A stretch of 64,000 nucleotides of DNA, from positions 35,010,297-35,074,296 of the forward strand of contig OY294068.1 in NCBI GenBank assembly GCA_958510875.1. The letters are read 5' to 3'. Of this stretch, positions 1-12,099 are shown one piece after another. The position numbers were made by a program, and so were the translations under genes. The stretch's first letter is position 1, and each line of letters starts with the position of its first letter. This DNA is from Endomychus coccineus (Eukaryota; Arthropoda; Insecta; Coleoptera; Endomychidae). The notes beneath the pieces are model-generated. The model saw nothing but the letters and a program-made list of their open reading frames with translations. It was not told the origin of the DNA and searched no databases.

Positions 1-681
1 TTCCCTCGAGAAGCTCGTTACGCGTCAGTTAGAGTTTATACATTTTACCTCGGTCTTGTTATGTTGGGGCCGTTCCGTGCCCCGTGCGGACGGCGCCAGC
101 TGTAATAAAGTATTTTCGGCTGTGGGCCGCTAGCTTTCACCCGCTTCGGATATATTTTAGTAGCTAGAAAATTCTGAGACCTGAGAGTACCTGTTTCTAT
201 TTTAATTAAAGTTTCCTATTTAATGGACATTTATCGATAAAAGAAGGGCCGTCGGGCACGGTCCGATACGAAAAGTCGTCGTAAAGCCGTATTAGGTACA
301 ATCAGTTTGCACTTTTCTAACTCGCCAGCTACGCGCTCCTCACGTGAACGTCATTCGATTTTTCTCAAATTAACCAAAATGGCCAATATAGGCCGGAAAA
401 AAAAAAAATTGAAAAATGAGTTCCATGCCATAAAATTATATGCGAAAACCTACATTTTCTCGCAAAGCAGATCCCGATCGGATGTAAATGACATGAGATA
501 TCTTAATTTGAAATATAACTAAAATATTGACTTAAAGTTGAATTTCCGGAAAACTGTTTTTGAAATTTAGAGGGTAGTTTTGTGACCATAACACCTATCT
601 TCAGTCCAAATTTCAGCCAAATCGGTTGAAAAATGACCGAGTTAACCGTTACGCAAGATTTCTTGCGTATATGAGTATATA

Positions 682-684
<3 letters not shown>
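1..684. other. Left edge, no gene; possible LTR-like segment
   Basis: I see no coding region here. Positions about 53-130 are GC-rich and contain AATAAA (104-109) shortly after a GC-rich stretch, the layout of an LTR or a 3' UTR, but I could find neither a matching second LTR nor target duplications. The last 100 bases look like old repeat DNA. The piece GAGTATATATA at 673-683 recurs at the far side of the LINE insertion that follows. Confidence 0.3.

Positions 685-726
<42 letters not shown>
685..726. repeat. Poly(T) tract, the poly(A) tail of the minus-strand LINE
   Basis: This is an unbroken run of about 42 T. Read on the minus strand it is a poly(A) tract lying about 120 bp beyond the stop codon of the R4/R2-like reading frame, exactly where the tail of a non-LTR retrotransposon belongs. 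Its length suggests a fairly recent insertion. Confidence 0.75.
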
Positions 727-729
<3 letters not shown>

Positions 730-842
730 TTCAAACCTGGTCGGGGCTGCTGCGAGCTCCGACGACATCGCAGCAGTCGCGCCAGAAAAACCTAAAAGGC
801 GGTTAACCGAAGCTACTCCTCCCCACCGGTCGGTAAATAGCT

Positions 843-2480
843 TCAGGTTCCTAAATCGTGTGCCCTAAGTATTCTAATTGAACCCAGAATGACTGCCTTT
901 TGCATCCGGTCTATCAAGATCTGCGCCGAGTTCCTACAGGCCGGAATGATCTTCAAGTTTGAACGCAGCGAAGACCGAATTCCGCCCAAAACACCGATGA
1001 TCAGAACCACTAATACGACCTTGTGGCCTGGGTATAGCGTGCGGAGCTCGAACAGGAGATCTTGATATTTTGTCCATTTTTCCTCCTCTTTCAAGACTAT
1101 GTTCTTCTCTGCCGGAGCGGAGAATTCGATGACATACATAGTCTTGATTAGTTTATCGAGGAGGACAACGTCAGGCCTATTTGCTTGTATGGACCTGACG
1201 GTCGGAAACGGATAATTCCAGAAGATCTGGCATTTTTCGTTTCCGACAACGGACTCAATATCTCCTGGCATGTAAGGCAGCACCGGCTCTTGGTCTATTC
1301 CGTACGAGTGCCTTAGATGGTAATACAGCACCCGTAGGGCCGCATTATGGCGATGGGTGTACGCCGAGGCCGCTTTTGCCGGACATGCCGACAGAAGGTG
1401 GAAAAGCGTCTCAGGCACCTTTCGACAGGCCCTGCAGCTGACATCAGGGACCTGCACACCCATCACATTGCGGCGATAGACCAAGGTGTTAATTACGCCA
1501 TCTTGGCAAGCTGCGGTAAATCCCTCAGTCTCGGATGTAAGCCCGGCTGACCTTAGGTAGCCGAAGGTCAGCCTAGTTGACAAGCCGAGCGTTTCGATGT
1601 TTCGATAGAAAACACCGTGTATCGGCTTGTCAACATGCCGCCTGAGCGTAAGATCTTGCTCCGCGGCATTTATCTGGGCTTTCAGGCGAGAAGGTAGGAG
1701 CTCGCGGTTGCCCTCTAGTCGGCCTTCTCGACTGATCTGAAATTCGAGACCAAGTTCTTCCGCAGCTTTTTGTGCTGCCTTAACGATAAATGCCCCCACT
1801 CCGGCCAATTCGTGACTTTTAACAAGGCACAGGAGGGGGTCCGAGCTCCTAAGAACTTTACAAGCTATACTCAGAACCACACTTCGATGCAGACCCTCCA
1901 GACTGAGGAGTCCCCTACCTCCCCGATGACGTGGGAGATAATTACGGGAAACGGACGATCTAGGATGCAAACTGTGATGGATATTCATCATTTTCCGGGT
2001 GTCTTTATCGAGTCTATGCAGCTCATCGACCGTCCATTTCACCACTCCAAAAGAGTGGAGCAGGACTGGAACGGCAAGCATATTTGTTGCAGACACCTTG
2101 TTCCCACTCGAAAGTTCGGAAGACCAAATCTTTCGAACAAGGTTTCTGTATTTGCCGCGGAGAGCCACCTTTACCTGGGAAGCGTCATAATTAGGACGCT
2201 GTTCAATTCCCAGGTATCGATAGGTCTCTCCAGCATCGAGGTGTTTAAAGATGCTTCCGTCGGCAAGCTGCATATTCTCGTACACTTCCGGAGATCGTCC
2301 TCTCCTCAAATGAAACACTGCGCATTTGTCCAATCCCAACTCCATGCCTACGGCTCGTGTATATTCCTGAACCACATTGAGAGATTGATGGAGGTTCTTC
2401 TCCCCAGAGGCATAAAGTTTCAAATCATCCACGTAAAATAAATGGGTGATCTGATGCCTCCGGTCGTTCGGTGGTCCAGA
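843..2480 (-). CDS. R4/R2-like LINE reverse transcriptase with C-terminal RLE endonuclease, 5'-truncated
   Basis: This is the C-terminal part of a non-LTR retrotransposon ORF of the restriction-like-endonuclease type. The open frame runs from the (TA)n boundary at 2480 to a stop at 843-845 without interruption. It begins inside the reverse transcriptase palm, just before the catalytic YVDD box (YVDDLKLYA near 2,410-2,435). Counting from that V, a CCHC knuckle lies at residues C333, C336, H345 and C350. It is followed by the endonuclease signature RPDVVLLD (about 419-426), VIEFSAP with E437, and K448. This order (RT, thumb, CCHC, PD-(D/E)xK) is that of R2/R4/Dong-type elements. No ATG is needed because the element is 5'-truncated by incomplete reverse transcription. 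The GC content is higher than in the flanks. Assignment to the R4 clade rather than another RLE clade is inference. Confidence 0.8.
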
Positions 2481-3466
<986 letters not shown>

Positions 3467-3718
3467 AATAGAACTGACTGAGAAATATTCTGGGTAAGTA
3501 TAAACAAGTTTTAGGTATCTTTGCCTAATTGGCCACAATTTCGCGTAAGTACATTACGACATAGAATTAAATTTTCTTAATTATGTAGATAACTTAGATA
3601 ATTTAACTTAGGATTATAAAGATGAATAAACGTGAAACATTAAACCATAGGCGGGATTCGAACCAACATTCCTGGATGTCTAGTCCAGCGTGTTTACCAA
3701 TTACACCACTTTCGTCCC
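3467..3718 (-). repeat. tRNA-derived SINE-like repeat, copy 1
   Basis: The minus strand of 3,644-3,718 has a tRNA-like head: a D-arm-like GTGTAATTGGTA, an anticodon-arm-like CTGGA/TCCAG pair, and the box B-like GGTTCGAATCC. The 7-bp acceptor stem does not pair, so it is not a functional tRNA. The body continues to about 3,467. Two more copies lie at 15,418-15,672 and 16,396-16,613, with matching heads and bodies. Confidence 0.65.
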
Positions 3719-3828
3719 GTCAGAGTTTTATATTTTTGTAAATATAAACATCTGAAAGGATACTAGATCAATGATGAACACAATGCGATTCTATGAAACT
3801 ATTCACGCACATTCATCTAAAGTTCAAT

Positions 3829-3970
3829 CGTTTTGAATTGAGGAATGTAGATATTACTATGATTGGCAATTACTCTGACAGTACTATTGAAATATATAAG
3901 AACTAGGATGATGTCATTGAATGAGTACTGTCAGAGTAATACTCATACCTACATTCCTCAATTCAAAACG
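3829..3970. repeat. Imperfect 142-bp hairpin adjoining SINE-like repeat
   Basis: CGTTTTGAATTG at 3,829-3,840 is mirrored by CAATTCAAAACG at 3,959-3,970. Internal matches include AATTACTCTGACAGTACT against its complement. One arm also occurs at 15,325-15,400 and 16,320-16,390, directly beside the other SINE-like copies, so this module travels with that repeat family. Confidence 0.7.
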
Positions 3971-5646
3971 ATTTTAATGAACTTTTCAAACGAACTGAAA
4001 CGATGCATTTAATTTGTTTTTTTAATGAAGCTTTGATCTCCTATATAAAAACTTGTCTAGCTGGAAATTCATGAATGATTCTAGTAAAAGCATTTTTCAC
4101 CTCTTTTGTAAACTTTCATGACAATATAATTTGACGTAATTCTACACCTGTAGCCGGTTCTAATTATTTGCAATATAATAGTTAACTGTTCCTACGGGTG
4201 TTTGCTGGTTCCGCGGACAACATATAGTGATTATTATTATTCCATATCAAAATTAAGCCATTAATATGATACACAGATTACAGTGATTATTATTACTTTC
4301 GCAGAATTTTCATAAAAACCGTATGCATTTTATTTGACTACAATAAAATAGTGCACCTAAAACTTGACTTAAATTTGAGCCTAACTTATAAAAATCACGA
4401 GGGTATAATAGTAATATTCTTAATTAAAATTTTTTTTTACCGCCATTCATGGTCGCGAGCTTGGTTTTCCAAGAAGTTCTCTACAAAAGATTTTAGCCAA
4501 TTGTAAAATTTTGTACTATATATTCAATTTATATTTGAAATAGTTCATAAACAAATTGTGTATAAACTGTTCAATTTTGTTCCAAAAGTGATTCTAAATA
4601 CAATGCAAAAAAAAACATTCGAATTGGTCCACTCTCTTATGATTCCGCGATGAAATACCAGGTTGACTGGAATAAATTGTTAAATTATCTAAATATATTC
4701 ATATGAAGACAGCTTATTTGATAATTTAGTTGATAGTCAGACATAGACAATTACCAATGGCGTCAGCTTTAGCCGAAGTAGGACATGGCGACGCGGAAGC
4801 TAATAAACATCGTCATATTTGTTATTTACGAAGTTATTTCTCTGCATTTCATATACTCGTATCAAAATCTCAATCTGAAAGCTATGAATTTATGAATATG
4901 GCAGGTAAAAGCAATGTTCGATCGTTCAGTGGAAAATTATAAAGAGTCAAAATATACATTCAACTGCAGAAATATTCGTAATTAGTATAAACCATAATGA
5001 ACTGTGATCAATGGATCACGTAACTTCCTTCACTTTTGTTAGCAAAATAGCCTTCGGACAACATCGGCATTGCAGATTGATAAGAAAAAAATAATTTCAG
5101 AATTTTTACCTGCGCTCTCAGAGGGGGGTGACTAAAGGAATCCCTGTAGGGATGGATCTGTTCTGCAATCTGTACTAGTGTACTCTGTGGTTGATAATGT
5201 TTTGTGGTAGATCATTTTGTTCTTTTATTAGTCTGTGTTTGTGATTTTTTTTTCTTCAATTTCAATTCATATCGTTTCATCTGTTCAGCAGTCAGCTTCC
5301 TGCTTGTGTTGTGCTATAAATATCTCGCCGATGTCTAGTAATTATAAATAAATTTGTTATATTCAAAAACCATAAAAATTCAATAAAAAATTATAAAAAA
5401 TTCCTTTAACATTTCATCTAAAAAACAAATGAAAAAACTCATAAATTTAAATATTATTTTATTCATAAATAAAGTCTTAAAAAATTGAAAAGTTTCAAAA
5501 AGTAAGTAGTTTTGAAATTTAACCAAAAAAAATTACTGAAAAAGAGAATTTCTTACTTTAACAAAACTTTATTTATTAAAATGATATTTATTTTTCAAAA
5601 TTCTTTTTCAATACTAATAAAATATAATTAAATTATATAAAGTGAA
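3971..5646. other. Intergenic; one weak exon candidate
   Basis: This is mostly AT-rich unique-looking DNA. About 4,742-4,905 (+) could be an exon: it is open, contains GC-rich codons (LPMASALAEVGHGDAEANKH), follows an AG, and ends in GCAG followed by GTAAAA. I do not recognise the protein. The stretch 5,090-5,330 is GC-richer and could be an untranslated first exon, but nothing confirms it. Confidence 0.3.
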
Positions 5647-5892
5647 ATGATTTCAAACGGTTCAGAGGACGAGAAGAATGCTAATTCAAATCCACCAACG
5701 AAAAAAGAAAAATTACATCAAGAGATAGAGACCAAAAGAATGGATGTCGAATCCCAATCCCCAAGTAATGGCTTGTTCCAATTAAAGCCAATAAATATAA
5801 TAGTCCAGGCAACGAACCGGAAAATAAAAAAAATATATAGTAAACTACAATTTCAAAATTTGTTTTTGCATTTTGTTCCTAATACCCCATAG
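5647..5892 (+). CDS. Possible N-terminal exon of an unknown host gene, run into by a foldback element
   Basis: An ATG-initiated frame of 81 codons follows 300 bp of very AT-rich DNA. The first 60 residues are hydrophilic, with a basic stretch PPTKKEKLH like a nuclear-localisation signal, and look protein-like. From about codon 60 the frame enters the foldback element that starts near 5,826, so the last 20 residues are not original. I do not recognise a family. It could be a real first coding exon whose downstream part was displaced by the insertion, or chance. Confidence 0.25.
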   Translation: MISNGSEDEKNANSNPPTKKEKLHQEIETKRMDVESQSPSNGLFQLKPINIIVQATNRKIKKIYSKLQFQNLFLHFVPNTP

Positions 5893-6802
5893 ATCATTTA
5901 TGACTATCAAGACCACGGGGGTCGACCTTTCTACCCCACAAACGGGGTTTCAACCCCTCAGAGGAGCATTCTTATAAAAACAATCCAAAAGTTTAGAAAA
6001 TTAACGAATTAAGAGCCGAAAATGACCCCAGTATGTTTTTTGGGTCGCTGATCATGATTCCGCTGTTATTTTTCCCGAATAACTCTTTCCAGATGGAAAA
6101 TTCGGGAAATTTGAGATTTTACTGAGACGGTTATGAATAATAAAATATAATTTTGTTGAAGATATGACCTCTATTATGTTTTTTGGGTCGCTGATCACGA
6201 TTCCGCTGTTATTTTTCCCAAAAAACTTTCCAGATGGAAAATTCGGGAAATTTGAGATTTTCCTGAGACGGTTATGAATAATAAAATATAATTTTGTTGC
6301 AAAAATGACCTCTAGTAGGTTTTTTGGGTCGCTGATCACGATTCCGCTGTTATTTTTACGGAAAAACTCTCCAGATGGAAAATTCGGGAAATTTGAGAGT
6401 TTCCTGAGACAGTTATGAATAATAAAGTATAATTTTGTTGCAAAAATGGCCTCTAGTCATTTTTTCAACAAAATTATACTTCATTATTCATAACCGTCTC
6501 AGGAAAATCTCAAATTTCCCAAATTTTCCATCTGAAGAGAGTTTTTTGGGAAAAATAACAGCGGAATCATGATCAGCGACCCAAAAAACATACCAGGGGT
6601 CATTTTAGGCTCTTAATTCATTAATTTTCTAAACTTTTGGATTGTTTTTTTAAGAATGCTCCTCTGAGGGGTTGAAACCCCGTTTTCGGATGGTAGAAAG
6701 GTCGACCTCCGCGGTCTTGATAGTCATGAATTATCTATGGAGTATTAGGAACAAAATGCAAAAAAAAAAATTTTAATTCTAGCTTACTATATATTTTTTT
6801 TT
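5826..6802. mobile_element. Foldback element with about 330-bp inverted arms
   Basis: The sequence from about 5,826 to 6,165 is repeated in inverted orientation at about 6,455-6,802, beginning with ATATATAGTAA at both ends. Between the arms are tandem copies of an approximately 140-bp unit, each with TTTTTTGGGTCGCTGATCA (starting near 6,036, 6,179 and 6,319). The unit resembles the inner part of the arms, so the array has grown inside the element. There is no coding capacity. This is a non-autonomous foldback or MITE-like element. Confidence 0.75.
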
Positions 6803-7673
6803 ATTATGGCCTTCTTCCCGGCCGAAAGTTTATCAAATGCATTTAAAAAAAATCTATAGACATTATTATTATTAGCATTACTTTTCAATATTAATACTCC
6901 TCGACAAATAAAATTATATGTGGCTAGTGGTACGATAATTTTACTCCATACGATATTTTTGACGCGATGGGTTGGCAACACTGGGTAAGAGGGAAGCAGG
7001 GTGAGGATCCCTGAATTCGCGTACAGGAGGATTGTATATCGCTGTGGAAGCCGGTGAACACACTTGTCACTACTCGCAGCCGGACTTTAGAATTGGGTTT
7101 CGTGCTGATAATATCGAACCGTACCATTCTAACTTCACTGCATTGGTGGAGATTGAACGGAATAAATTCTTCAGTTTCTTACTCACGTCCTATCATTAAA
7201 TTGAATGCAGCACATTAATTTTGTATTCCATAATGTAAAGTATAATACTTTATTACGCAAAAATATTTATCACTTTACTCTTATTAAAATATTATTCAGA
7301 ATATTCTAATTTCATTGCTTAATATGTATAAATTCATGATGTTATAACTTAATGAGCTTAGTGGAGACTGGTGAATATAAAATTTCGCAATCTAAATACG
7401 TATTGGCAACTACGTTGCTATCTTCCACTTTAATAAACAAAAAAGATATTCTCTAGCAATTACCAGTGGAAGTAAAGATACATTGCTTACGGCTCCAATA
7501 TAGACCACACACATGATTTGATTTGGTATTTTACCAAGACGTCATCCATGGCACATACACTCGCAAGTTCACAACCAATACGTCAATATGGAATTAGTAA
7601 TATAGATTAAACGTCCTTGGTTCATGAGATTATTTTTTTTCTGAATAATAAGACCTCTTTCTAAGCATAGCTA
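6803..7673. other. Intergenic, nothing recognised
   Basis: AT-rich with a GC-richer patch at 6,960-7,150. The short open frames on the minus strand there show no family features. Confidence 0.4.
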
Positions 7674-7675
7674 TA

Positions 7676-8802
7676 CGAGGGCAAGGTGAAAAGTTCCTGG
7701 AAAATGAAACAAGAAATGTTTTATTTGGTCAAAACTTATTTTATTTCTTAACATAATGTCCTTGTGGCCCGATACATAATACGATTTCGGCAATCCTTCA
7801 AAATAGGTGTTGGTTTCAGCGATGCCTTCATCGTAGGAGCCGAATCTCTTTCTGCCGAGCCATTTCTTCAAGTTTGAAAATAGATAAAAATCGCATCGGG
7901 TCAAATCTGGAGAATATGGTGGATGATGAACCAATTTGCAGCACAATTCATGCAATTTTGCCATTGCGACCTGTGCGCCGGTGCGTTGTCCTGGTGGAAG
8001 TTACTGTGTGCATCCCAAAAAAACTGTCGTCATGACTTTGTGGGCCGGTAAACCCACTTTGGCCTTCTTCGGTTTCGATTCGCCAGGACAACTCCACTGT
8101 TTCGACTGTTCTTTGATCTCTGGTGTGTTGTGATGGATCCATGTTTCATCCACGGTTACGAAACGGCGCAAAAAGTCCTTCCTATCGCGCTTGAACATCG
8201 CCAAACACTCCTTTGAAGTTGTCACACGGTCGCGCTTGTTGTCAACAGAGAGCAAATGCGGCCCCCATCTGGCAGATAGCTTTCACATTCAAAAATGTAT
8301 GCAAAATGTTCTTTACCCGTTCGGTTGAGATGCCCATAGCCTCAGCAATCTCGTGCACTTTAACTCGCCGATCGTCCAATATCATACCATGGATTTTATC
8401 GACGATTTCTGACGTTGTAACCTCAATTGGACGACAAGAATGTTCTGCGTCCTTTGTGGTCATACTTCCACAACGAAAATCAGTAAATGTTTGTGAATCG
8501 TTCCAATCGATGGTGAAGCGTCCACATAATGTTTATACAAGCGAAGCTTTGGTTTACGTAATGTTTTTTCCACGCAAGAAATAATGCTTAGTCAAGACGT
8601 GAAATTGACTTTTTTCCATGTTTACAAACAAAAATCCTCAAGGTTGCTTGCTTTCGATGAGTGACGGAACAGATCTGAATAACATATCAGTCTGAAAATT
8701 GTAATACATTCTAGTTAAAGATGGTACATCACAATTGTGACATGGGATTTTCGATTGTGGCGCCATCTGTTTTATTTTTCAGGAAGTTTTCACTTGCCCA
8801 CG
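7676..8802 (-). mobile_element. mariner element (copy 1), full-length but decayed
   Basis: Terminal inverted repeats are visible: CGAGGGCAAGGTGAAAAG at 7,676 and its imperfect complement CTTTTCACTTGCCCACG-like at the right end. Both are flanked by TA (7,674-7,675 and 8,803-8,804), the duplication typical of mariner. The length of about 1.13 kb is short of the usual 1.25-1.3 kb, consistent with small internal deletions. A transposase relic fills it on the minus strand. Confidence 0.85.
7690..8620 (-). pseudogene. mariner transposase, frameshifted
   Basis: This is a relic of a DD34D transposase that cuts and pastes the element at TA. It can be followed in several frames from an ATG at 8,618-8,620. 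The N-terminal helix-turn-helix region contains VKVHEIAEAMGISTERVKNI (about 8,300-8,360). The first catalytic Asp is in TVDETWIHH, the second is in HQDNAPAHRS (out of frame with its neighbours), and the third is in PPYSPDLTRCDFYLF. Frame changes near 8,240, 8,000 and 7,960 and an abnormal insert between the first two motifs make it inactive. The closest relative in the window is the element at 41,046-42,114. Confidence 0.85.
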
Positions 8803-8804
8803 TA

Positions 8805-9559
8805 AGTATATATTTTTTTCGTAACATGTCAAATGTCTACAAGTTTTAAATTTTCTTTTAATGCATAAAAAGTGTGATATTTATGGAATATAGGTACTGG
8901 AAAGGATATAACAAGAATATATAGGGAAAACACGACAACAAGACGGAATATTCCTTTGATTTAAAGAACTTTTCGTAGGATATTTGAAAGATCTAATATT
9001 TTTCGTAATGGATGGAGAGGTTGCAGAAACAAATCGGCTACTATTTGACGATGGATTGGCAATAAACTATGCATATAACACGCCTGAGTCCCGGTTTCCG
9101 ATTTCGACAAATCCGGGATTTACAAAATCAATTGTGAGTTGTGTTCAAAATGCTATGTGGGTCAAACTAGAGGGGACAATTTAACTCGTTACAAGGAACA
9201 TTTTGCCCATTTAAAGAAAAATAATAGTGAAAAATCAGCGGTAGCCGAATATGTTAAATACAGTTCACACCATTTCTCAAGAAAGCTTATCACTTTTAAA
9301 ACAAAGTACTGAAAAATATATAGGTAATTTAGAAGGGATGTAAATGTATAAACGAAAAAGTAATTTATTAAATTCCGAGTTATCTCTAGCTGAGGATTAC
9401 CAATTATTTACATTATTATCCACAAATAGTATTTAAACAGGCACATTTTGTTTTATAATTTAGTTTACTCTCATGGTGGCTACTTGGTAGCCGAAAGGTC
9501 CTCAGTACTTGAATAGTATTTTTAGTGAATAAGCGTGATTATTTCTTATCAATAATATA
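8805..9559. other. Intergenic, includes a decayed hammerhead-like motif
   Basis: The stretch 9,000-9,183 is open on the plus strand (MDGEVAETNRLLFDDGLAIN and onward) but has no recognised domain. The stretch 9,455-9,550 belongs to a repeat that also occurs inverted at 44,985-45,070 and 45,240-45,340. It carries a stem-loop GGCTAC TTG GTAGCC followed by GAAAG at 9,478-9,497. Confidence 0.45.
9470..9497 (+). ncRNA. Decayed hammerhead-ribozyme-like motif (family 2)
   Basis: The core reads CTCATGG (consensus CTGANGA, two changes), followed by a perfect 6-bp stem GGCTAC/GTAGCC and then GAAAG. Two other copies of the same repeat, at 45,061-45,040 and about 45,338-45,310 on the minus strand, keep CTGATGA or TTGATGA. 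The ancestor therefore probably had the full core. This copy should not be active. Confidence 0.4.
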
Positions 9560-9561
9560 TA

Positions 9562-10868
9562 CAGGGTCTTTCAGAAAGGCCTCCCGTAAATGCAGGGGAC
9601 TGTAGATTTCACAAAAATAATTAGATTTTTCATGTATACTATGGTCCTATCTTCTTTCGTTTCGGAGATACAGGGCGTTGAATTTAATTTTTTTTAAACG
9701 AAATTTTGATGTTTTTGGGGTTTCAGAAGACGCCGAATAAGATGGTTCAGTTAGTTTCAGATTATGCGGTAGAGGGCGCTGGGTGCGCGACTTTTCGGCG
9801 TTTCTTTTAACCTTAACTTTTTTGAGAATGATTTATTCTTTTCTTAACACATTTTTCTGGTTTACAATTTTATTGCAAACAAATGAAATACTCGTGTTGA
9901 GGTTCTCAAAATCTCACAGTTTTCGAAAAAAACGCGTTTAAATGAACATACTCGATTTCTGTAGTAAGTAAATTTGTTAATGAATTTTTGTTATGTTAAT
10001 TTAAACGCGTTTCTCCGGAAATTCTCGCATTAAGGTATATCTTTGTTAACGTCATTAGAAAGGTTAGACAATTTTACGTCATTTTGGTTCATAGCTCATT
10101 GGCATACCGACCTTGATAAGAGTGGGGGAAGCTATTGAAAGTGTAATAATTCAAATCGATGTAGATTCTAAGCGACTCATTCGATTTTAGTAAACATTAG
10201 TTTGTATAGAGAAGAAGATACGTACTTTCAATTGCCGTATCTATTAGTATACGATAGTTGAATGAGAACGGTTTTATTGATTTTTTCCCAAAAACTTAAA
10301 TCATACGGTATAGCTATGACATCATAATCGGAAATCAAATTAAATTTGCAAAAAAAAACTGAAAACCGCAGATATCGTTTTTTGTTTCAAAGTTCGAGAA
10401 AAACACGTTTAAATGAACATACGCGATTTCGGTAGTAAGTAAATTTGTTAATGAGTTTTTGTTATGTTCATTTAAATGCGTTTTTCTCGAAAACGGTGAA
10501 ATTTTGAGACCGTCAACGTCATTATTTGTTTGAAATAAAATTGTAAACCAGAAAAATGTGCAAAGAAAACAAAAAAATTATCCTCAAAAAAGTTAAGACT
10601 AAAGAATTGCCGAAAAGTCGCGCAGCCAGCGCCCTCTACCGCATAATCTAAAACTAACTACATCTTATTGGGCGTCCTCTGAAACTCTGGACTACCAGAT
10701 TTCAACAGAATATCTGTAACTGCATAGGAGCTGCAAAATTTCGTTTAAAAAACGAAACGCCCTGTATCTCCGAAACGAAAGAAGATAGGACCATAGTTTA
10801 TATGGAAAAATCTGATTATTTTTGCAAAATCTACCGTCCCCTACGGGAGGGCTTTCTGAAACACCCTG
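9562..10868. mobile_element. Long-TIR MITE (CAGGGT ends, TA target)
   Basis: The element starts CAGGGTCTTTCAGAAAGG and ends with CTTTCTGAAACACCCTG, each flanked by TA. The inverted arms extend roughly 400-600 bp inward and include matching blocks around CGCCCTCTACCGCATAAT. The centre carries a further inverted AACGCGTTTAAATGAACAT module. No transposase reading frame is present. TA duplication and CAGGGT ends suggest mobilisation by a Tc1/mariner-type transposase. A truncated copy lies at 52,116-52,930 in the opposite orientation. Confidence 0.8.
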
Positions 10869-10869
10869 T

Positions 10870-11848
10870 ATATACGTATATATATTAGGGGTTTTTCTCG
10901 ATTTTCGGAAAACATTATGCAATTTTTTATTTTTTCGTAGTAAGGTCTTATGTAAATCGACGTTGTAAACACATGTGATTTTTTTCTAAAAAAGCAAAGG
11001 AAATGATTTCTGGATAAAAGCTGATTTCCCTGGACTAACTTGACAAAGGGGAAATTATACTATTTGTATACTTTGTTATGATATAAAAACGTGAGTTTTC
11101 TCATTATTGAATGAAAGTAAGGGATTAAGATTAATTAATCAATTATTTTAAGTACATGTTTCTCAATGTTTTATCCCAAATATCCCACATACAAAACTCA
11201 GTTTTAATCAATTCCCTTCATGATGTAGAAATTCCAACGCACCACTATTTTAACAAGGCGGACAAACACATTACAATGTAGTTGAATGTTAATGCATCAA
11301 TTTAATTGGTAGTTTACAAATAGAAAGGCATGAACACTGAGATGTGCGACACATGAGTAAATAATATTATGTTTATTCACTTAACCCTTGTTATTGACGT
11401 CATGCTTATTTCAATTCTTTATGAATGTTTGTAGCAAGTACAGTCGGCCCTAAAATAGATCATGTTAAATAACAATGAACTCTTCTGAATTGTTCCTGTT
11501 GATTTGTAATGTTAGCTAATTCGTCAGTGTATTCCTTGTCGGTATAAATTTATTGGTGTACAAGGCCACAAACAAACCGAATATCGAATGAAGTATATTT
11601 ACATTGGAAAATACACCTGCACATCCATGTATATTTATTAAACCTTTACTAAATAAACAATATTAATTGAGCTGATTTTCTATTTCTCCTATAACTAGTT
11701 AGATAAGGCTACCAGATTCGATTAAATATTATATCTGTAGGTAACCAGATATCAGTTCTAATAACAATGAATTCTTATGAAGTATTAACAAGCCTGAATA
11801 ATGTACAAGAACATATACGTTCTAGTACCTAGTAACAGATATATCACC
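10870..11848. other. Intergenic, nothing recognised
   Basis: AT-rich DNA without repeats, long frames or RNA-like structure that I can support. Confidence 0.4.
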
Positions 11849-11856
11849 ACCAAAAC

Positions 11857-12097
11857 CATAGTCAAAGTATAAAGGTCTGTTGGAGCCTCCCTACCATCGT
11901 TTCTCGCGCTAGGTGACGTCACCTAGCTTCTCCAATCACAGCCTTGCTCTCATCGGCTCGTCGCCGGCACGTAACAACATCATATTATGTCGTCGTCAAT
12001 AACATTAAATAAACGAAATAAACGACCAATCAGCTTGCACTCGAATTTTAAAAAGAGTAGAAGGGAGGCTCCAACAGACCTTTATACTTTGACTATG
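11857..12097. mobile_element. 241-bp MITE, P/hAT-like (CATAGTCAAAG ends, 8-bp target duplication)
   Basis: Perfect terminal inverted repeats of about 36 bp start CATAGTCAAAGTATAAAGG. They are flanked by ACCAAAAC on the left and ACCAAAAT on the right (7 of 8 matching), pointing to an 8-bp target duplication as in P and hAT superfamilies. Inside is the palindrome GCTAGGTGACGTCACCTAGC. It is non-coding. The CATA start shared with the 62,458-63,048 element favours the P superfamily. Confidence 0.75.
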
Positions 12098-12099
12098 AC

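Noticed and set aside
626..868. 80-codon frame with poly-Phe
   Set aside because: Produced by the poly(T) tail of the LINE on the opposite strand.
1770..2441. 223-codon plus-strand frame
   Set aside because: It is antisense to the clearly recognisable reverse transcriptase/endonuclease frame.
3644..3718. tRNA gene on the minus strand
   Set aside because: Box B is good but the acceptor stem does not pair, and two diverged copies have the same downstream body; this is a SINE-like repeat.
6052..6339. 95-codon minus-strand frame with internal repetition
   Set aside because: It merely reads through the 140-bp tandem units inside the foldback element.
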